Shown here: positions 60,201 to 64,000 of the stretch, piece after piece
Position numbering within the stretch: the stretch's first letter is position 1
How the letters are laid out: each line of letters begins with the position of its first letter
NCBI GenBank assembly: GCA_902761355.1
Contig: CACWJY010000006.1
Location: forward strand, 1-64,000
Length of the DNA stretch: 64,000 bases
Reading direction: 5' to 3'
Source: Fibrobacter succinogenes
GTDB lineage: Bacteria > Fibrobacterota > Fibrobacteria > Fibrobacterales > Fibrobacteraceae
The notes under the pieces: generated by a model
What the model saw: the letters and a program-made list of their open reading frames with translations, nothing else
Told to the model about the DNA's origin: nothing
The model's database searches: none
Translations under genes and position numbers: made by a program

Positions 60201-61774
60201 TCGCTTCTGTAATCAAGGAGGCTCCGGCCTTGGATGAAGATGCCAAGGGTGCTGTAAGGACGCCGGTGAACGGTACTGAAGTCAGCGTGTCTTACACGAC
60301 CAAGGTGGCTGGTGCCGAAGTGAACATCTCTTACCTGACCGACAACAAGGGCAACGTGGTAAAGCAGACGGTTGTTGACGATAAGGGTAAAGAAGAATCG
60401 ATTGCCGTGATGGAGGTTTCGTACGAAACAGAAATTGACGGAAAGAAGGTGACGGTATCTTACTATGCCGATGCCGTGACGGGAACTCTCCTTGTGAAGG
60501 ACGCTTATGGTAGACTGATGACTGAATCTGCGGCTTCTGCCGAAAAGGTGGACGCGGGTGTGTACTCTGTATCCTATAATAACGTGAATGCCGCGGGTGA
60601 TTCTGTGACTATTTCGTATGCGGTCGACAAGAAGGGCGAAATGGTGAAGAATTCTAATGGTGATATCGGCTATTCGGTGTCCTACACCTATGTGAACGAG
60701 TATGGCAACTCTGCAAGGCGTTCCATCTTTATGGTGCTTGACCAGAAGGGGCCCGAAGTGAAAATTGTTTCTCCGGTGTGGGGCGCTGTTATCCGCTCGA
60801 ACAGCGTGGCTGTGGAATGGACTGTTGATGGCAAGGTCCAAGATACCTTGGTGGTGCAGGGGCTTGAAAAGGGCATCAACTACATCGTTCGTTATTACTG
60901 TGACAAGGCGGGCAACAAGGCCTCTGATACCGTGTTCGTTATGATGAAGGACGGAAAGGATGTGAACGTGTCTATCGAAAAGCCTGTGACCGTTGTGACC
61001 AAGGATAGGGTAAGCGAATACTACAAGGATGAAAGTAGCAGGCCTAAGCCGGGCCAGACTTATGCGGTGAGCATCCAGAAACCGACTCTGGATGGTGATG
61101 GCGAAGAAGTGGAAACCTTGATTGGCGGCACTTTTGGCTCGCGTGCGGGTAGCGGCGAAGAACCGTATAAGAATGTCAAGAAAAAGAATGCGACTCATTT
61201 GGGACCGACGCTTGCTCTTGATATTAAGCTTCCGACGGTATCGGATGGTAACAATCATGGCAGTGTTGGTGGACTGGCTACATTGGATGACTTGATGAGT
61301 GGCAATCTTATTCCGCTAGAAGGTGTTGATGCTGCCAACAGTAAGAAGGTCAGCGTAGAGGAATATGTGGCCAAGTACTGCGAAGTCGGCTTTGACGCCT
61401 CGGATATTAAGCGCGCTAATTTGTATAGAACCCATGCGAAGATTAAGATTTGGGTGTATACGACGCTTGGCAACTTTGTGGATTACTATAGCTTTAGCCA
61501 GGATCTTAACGACCCCGACTATACCAACGAAGCCGGCATGCTGAGGATGTTCTTTGAAATGAAACCCGATGCTGATGGCAACGTGCGTTCCGAAAAGGGC
61601 AAGCTCTATGCAACGGGGGCTTACGTGTACAAGGTTGAGGCTAAGCTTCGCTCCGATTTGCGCTGCACGCTCCCGCCTGTGGATGACGTGGCTGGCAAGA
61701 AGATGGGCGATGTCATCAAGTCCGACGACGACTTGCTGAAACCCTTCGGCTACAAGCGTCCTGCTAAAAAGTAG
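57221..61774 (+). CDS. Giant secreted multidomain protein: anchor-A-like, Calx-beta and cadherin repeats, FlgD-Ig-like tail
   Basis: A 1517-residue exported protein. After the signal (to about 23), residues 25-402 resemble a remote choice-of-anchor-A domain (GGPILVGGDLNL; IQGSFISAGKITI; LAGQLLADVININ; FVPF). A Calx-beta-like domain spans about 403-540, and three cadherin-like repeats about 544-841, each ending near VNENP. Three ~40-residue repeats beginning VSY (about 1020-1176) follow. The C-terminal ~190 residues (IKIWVYTTLGNFVDYYSF, GKLYATGAYVYKVEAKLRS) resemble the FlgD-Ig-like ends of Fibrobacter surface proteins. Probably a surface adhesin; the ligand is unknown. AGGGGGT precedes the ATG. 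Confidence 0.75.
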   Translation: MKIVKKVFDKLWVIFAMVGTVSAMDIAPFYFEHASGQDAETQEAEWNYLMKYKMFGASQINFNNTLIRVTDSVGWFGTSHGDLNLLHNGLDTIGGPILVGGDLNLHMGPEVFTNGPVNVTGNITVDAAVDFSSKGNLFNGEQCVKGSVHYLYNNFVAPIGNDPDSVAARNAKMHFGEDNYKDCFDDSKGLKVPEVKPDLFIPTLKTEPATYSTTLKTRVHKIEGGALVLEQGKTGTFVWDSLNPNNQVLEVYIPWGDPKEYYDIYLDSMNFSNSATLLFNMQPGGRLTRVFLKNGITGFSSFSNIAVQYAEYDDDGNVKKESNGDITYVRQANADYNGTLLFYTPKDIVFPSFAGGSSIQGSFISAGKITIADHMILAGQLLADVININANFDGKNFIFVPFNPATLDFDPTALAEGKFIENNQTVLVPIKLDTLASVDVSFKYCFDIKDSSLTDPNSKIASIQDFNNITPVCGKDTGSVKILADDTIPRGIYNVYINVAIDTLFEGQETLPMKVFSLAGAVLPGNKRQGSFSLPIIDDPTPASLKKIVLDSVPENSPVGTPIDSLIAIRGDKLCTHCKFALVDSTDYVNVSETGLVTVKDSSILDYETITEIQIRVFVIDTLYQKISDTTVTIPVINVNENPILQGDDFDVDEHKPAKTVVGTIKGDDIDKVDSFRNNVFEAVGGDTLLFAVDSTGVITTKKELDYETMDTTYILVVKLRDHKDTSLYAIDTMTIHVHNVNENPKITTDTLYVTENSPKGTDVGEIKATDPDKNDTQTFTLVNDPSGCFDVAANGSVTVSETCKGIDREKDPVIVIEVQVTDSFGATDTHEIRVVVKDVPSPKIEITDTTWTKPKEPIYTNDSNFPYCWILNSKKEDGNCADTTLKPGKNEICKEICDLAGFEGCAEDCMTVYYSDAAPVVTIDADPDGGSATNIFTIVEKTDDADTNVYVNKTQNDIRITVKDSVTGVSKSFTVNVDLKNTVKVPQKTYDKLASVIKEAPALDEDAKGAVRTPVNGTEVSVSYTTKVAGAEVNISYLTDNKGNVVKQTVVDDKGKEESIAVMEVSYETEIDGKKVTVSYYADAVTGTLLVKDAYGRLMTESAASAEKVDAGVYSVSYNNVNAAGDSVTISYAVDKKGEMVKNSNGDIGYSVSYTYVNEYGNSARRSIFMVLDQKGPEVKIVSPVWGAVIRSNSVAVEWTVDGKVQDTLVVQGLEKGINYIVRYYCDKAGNKASDTVFVMMKDGKDVNVSIEKPVTVVTKDRVSEYYKDESSRPKPGQTYAVSIQKPTLDGDGEEVETLIGGTFGSRAGSGEEPYKNVKKKNATHLGPTLALDIKLPTVSDGNNHGSVGGLATLDDLMSGNLIPLEGVDAANSKKVSVEEYVAKYCEVGFDASDIKRANLYRTHAKIKIWVYTTLGNFVDYYSFSQDLNDPDYTNEAGMLRMFFEMKPDADGNVRSEKGKLYATGAYVYKVEAKLRSDLRCTLPPVDDVAGKKMGDVIKSDDDLLKPFGYKRPAKK

Positions 61775-61798
61775 CCCACACGTTTGATAACGTTCTCT

Positions 61799-61823
61799 AA
61801 AACCGGCCTGGGGGCCGGTTTTT
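61799..61823 (+). terminator. Terminator of the giant protein gene
   Basis: AAAACCGGCC (61799-61808), loop TGG, GGCCGGTTTT (61812-61821): perfect 10-bp stem ending in five T. Confidence 0.88.
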
Positions 61824-62124
61824 GCTTTTGTAGCGGTTTATTTGCAGAAGAAAGGTCGCTGGATGCAAAACAATTTTTTTGAGTTTTTAGTTGCTTTTAT
61901 ACTATTTGTTTATGAAAATTTACGTTAAACTTGTGAAAATTTGTGCTTTTTATCACCGAAATTTGCGTATTGAATAAAAAGTTGATTTCTTGTGGATAAA
62001 AAGTATGCTTTTTATATGCTTTTGGAAGATTTTCTATTGTAATAATAAAGAAAGTTTTATATCTTTTACATTAGAAAAAAATATAGGGAGTATTGTACAC
62101 TCTTAAAATAGGGAGTATAAAATT
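61824..62124 (+). promoter_or_regulatory. AT-rich leader of the second giant gene
   Basis: A 300-bp AT-rich stretch without a gene. The 11-mer ATAGGGAGTAT occurs twice (62083-62093 and 62108-62118); the second copy holds the Shine-Dalgarno GGGAG nine bases before the ATG. The first copy could be a decoy ribosome site or a protein-binding repeat. No clear -35/-10 pair. Confidence 0.35.
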
Positions 62125-64000
62125 ATGTGGTTTGGAAAGAACATAATTGCAAAACTCGGTCTTGTACTGGCCGTGGCAGTCCCCGCTCTTGCGGCGGATG
62201 TCAAAGACATGTTTCCGTTAAAATTTGGTAATCTTGGTGAAGACGATCAGGTCCAGTATTGGAACGACTTGATGTCGTTTAAAATGTGGGGTACTGATCG
62301 AATAAATTTCAAAAAGGTTACTCTACCGGATAAAGTAGGTGCTTTAGGTACTGGAGGTGATTTTACATGGGATGGTGCTGGATTTGTATTGGGCGGCCCA
62401 ATTTATGTAAATGGTGATGTTATCATTAAAGATGGTCAAAAGTTTTTTACTTCGGGACCTGCACGTATTAATGGCGATCTTAAATTAGATGGTGACAAAG
62501 AACAAAATACAATGGTGGGCACGTATTGCGTTAAGGGTGAAGTTAATGCTTTGACGGAGCATGCTTGCGATAGGGGAAATGCTGTAGATGCCAACTCTCA
62601 TTGTCAATTAAATGTTGGCGAAGACAGCTATAATTCTGGTGCGTGCGCAGATGTTAAGCAAATTCCAGATAAATTATTTATTCCTGAATACCCGTTTTCA
62701 AATCCTGTGGGTGCAGAAAATTTAGGTGATTTTACGGTGACTGAAAGTAATACCAGAGTTATAGATATTCCTGATATATATGAGGAAGATGGCGTCACTA
62801 TAAAGAAAAAAATGTATGATTATGTTTTGAACAGCTTAACGTTAGAACAGCAATCAAAGTTATATATTCGTATCGGCTCTCCTCAAGCTTTAGCTCGTTT
62901 TTTTGTTAATGGGACTATAAAACTTAATCAATCTTCTGTGATTCAAGTTATTCTTGTTAATGGAAAATGGAATTCTACTTCAAAAAAATGGGAGTGGAAG
63001 GAGGACAAAGATACAACGCATGTCTCGCAGGAAGGGTATGCGGGTAATTTGATGTTCTATACAACCGAGAGCCTTTCTTTGCCGGCAATGCATGGCGCAG
63101 CCTTGTTGGAAGGTACGTTCATGTCTACGAAGACTATCGATATTGGATCTAATCTTCATTTAGCAGGGCAGTTCTTAGCTAAGGAAATAAGTATTTCTAA
63201 TGATTTGGATGGGTCTGGCTTCCGCTATGTTCCTTTTAATGCGCCCGTTATAACGGCTAGTGGAACTGATAATATTATTGAGGAAGGCCGTGACGATAAT
63301 GTAAACATAGTCCTCGATAAAACGCCTAGTACAGATATTACGTTTGAATACTGTTATTATTTTGAAGGTACAAAAAATAGTGGAACCGATACAGCTATAG
63401 TGGCTGATGTTGAATACGCTGTGGTTAATAATAATCATGTTAGCGTGCCTATTTATAATCCTACGACTAATTTGTGTAGTGGTTTACCGTTGAAATCAAG
63501 TTTTAAGGAAGGTTCTCAGAAACTTACAACCCCGATAATTCTTCATGCTTATGCTGATGGGGTTGTGGAAAATGAATATGAAGAATTCAAAATATGGATT
63601 CTGAATCTTGAAGGTGCTGTTTTGAAGACTGGTAAGCATGAAGGTCCTATTACGTTAAAGATTCATGATATAGATGGTAGGCCCAAGGGTGCTGATATTA
63701 CGGTTGCAGGAACAGAAGACGTCCCGTATGTTTTTTCTGCGTTTCCTGTGAAAAATTCAAAGGATGAATCCTTAACTAAGTATTCTGTGGAAATTACTAA
63801 GAAGGCCAGTGATTCTCCGGGTTCGCTTATTTTAGTAAATGCTGCGGGTGATTCTGTCAAGATTGGTGAAAAAACTGAAATCACCTCTGAACAAATTAGT
63901 GCTGGTAAATTTATCTATAAGTTCGAAGAAAATGATTACACGGCGTCTACAGATGCTGATATTCATCGATATGATTTTGAATTCCTTGTTATAGATGAAT
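62125..64000 (+). CDS. Second giant secreted protein, paralogue of the 57221 gene (3' truncated by window)
   Basis: The frame is open from ATG 62125 to the window end (625 residues seen). Signal peptide ends VAVPALAA. The first ~390 residues align in pattern with the upstream protein: YWNDLMSFKMWGTDRINF against YLMKYKMFGASQINF, GGPIYVNGDVII, LEGTFMSTKTIDIGSNLHLAGQLLAKEISI and FRYVPFNAP. A Calx-beta-like domain (IEEGRDDNVNIVLDKTPSTD; EEFKIWILNLEGAVLKTG) follows, then the start of a cadherin-like domain (GTEDVPYVFSAFPV). Codon use is more AT-rich than in the upstream paralogue. Confidence 0.8.
   Translation, partial: MWFGKNIIAKLGLVLAVAVPALAADVKDMFPLKFGNLGEDDQVQYWNDLMSFKMWGTDRINFKKVTLPDKVGALGTGGDFTWDGAGFVLGGPIYVNGDVIIKDGQKFFTSGPARINGDLKLDGDKEQNTMVGTYCVKGEVNALTEHACDRGNAVDANSHCQLNVGEDSYNSGACADVKQIPDKLFIPEYPFSNPVGAENLGDFTVTESNTRVIDIPDIYEEDGVTIKKKMYDYVLNSLTLEQQSKLYIRIGSPQALARFFVNGTIKLNQSSVIQVILVNGKWNSTSKKWEWKEDKDTTHVSQEGYAGNLMFYTTESLSLPAMHGAALLEGTFMSTKTIDIGSNLHLAGQFLAKEISISNDLDGSGFRYVPFNAPVITASGTDNIIEEGRDDNVNIVLDKTPSTDITFEYCYYFEGTKNSGTDTAIVADVEYAVVNNNHVSVPIYNPTTNLCSGLPLKSSFKEGSQKLTTPIILHAYADGVVENEYEEFKIWILNLEGAVLKTGKHEGPITLKIHDIDGRPKGADITVAGTEDVPYVFSAFPVKNSKDESLTKYSVEITKKASDSPGSLILVNAAGDSVKIGEKTEITSEQISAGKFIYKFEENDYTASTDADIHRYDFEFLVIDE

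Noticed and set aside
58292..61258. 988-codon open frame antisense to the giant secreted protein
   Set aside because: No signal peptide, domain or ribosome site; it arises from the codon pattern of the plus-strand gene, whose domains are clear.

Overview
The window is chromosomal DNA from a Fibrobacter-type bacterium (Fibrobacterota). The main evidence is the Fibrobacter-expanded protein families it encodes: two proteins with the TIGR02145 'Fibrobacter succinogenes major paralogous' domain, a TIGR02147-type regulator, Ser-rich lipoprotein linkers, and a set of secreted plant-cell-wall enzymes (CE12 esterase, PL1-like lyase homologue, GH43) with carbohydrate-binding modules and Bacteroidetes-like C-terminal sorting domains. 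No rRNA, IS element, prophage or CRISPR array was seen.

Layout. 1-5.2 kb: end of a CBM35 protein, a CE12 esterase, a TIGR02147 regulator coupled to a PL1-like lipoprotein, and a small membrane protein. 5.2-9.2 kb (minus): metK, preceded by a radical SAM/SPASM enzyme and two Ser-rich lipoproteins with repeated YGxP-type motifs. 9.3-11.7 kb: a UPF0145 protein, a TIGR02145 lipoprotein, a lipoprotein with a frameshifted signal peptide, and a structured noncoding region. 11.7-17.3 kb (minus): hslO-thrH, a DJ-1 protein, a TIGR02145 lipoprotein and sufB. 17.4-27.5 kb: galE, topB, a compact secretin/pseudopilin cluster and a cellulose-synthase-like glycosyltransferase. 27.5-34.7 kb: a three-gene unknown operon, an RDD protein, rapA-proB and rpsD. 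34.8-40.3 kb: a surface-polysaccharide locus (sugar isomerase, acyltransferase-like, aminotransferase, flippase, two GT2s). 40.3-47.3 kb: tgt, GH43, two identical tRNA-Leu(GAG) genes around murD, and secG-tpiA. 47.3-53.3 kb: envelope proteins, including a FecR / lipoprotein / LPP20-like operon. 53.4-57.1 kb: recA-pncC, a DUF5683 protein, a phosphatase and the SRP RNA. 57.2-64 kb: two tandem giant secreted cadherin/Calx-beta proteins; the second runs off the window.

Most genes are core metabolism or cell envelope. The most distinctive content is the radical SAM plus two YGxP-lipoprotein operon, a pair of intergenic elements whose stems show compensatory base changes, several promoters with a TATATTTG-type -10 so close to the ATG that the transcripts should be leaderless, and intrinsic terminators lying inside the 3' coding ends of convergent neighbours.

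Coordinates were worked out by hand. Functional calls rest on recognised motifs, not on database searches.
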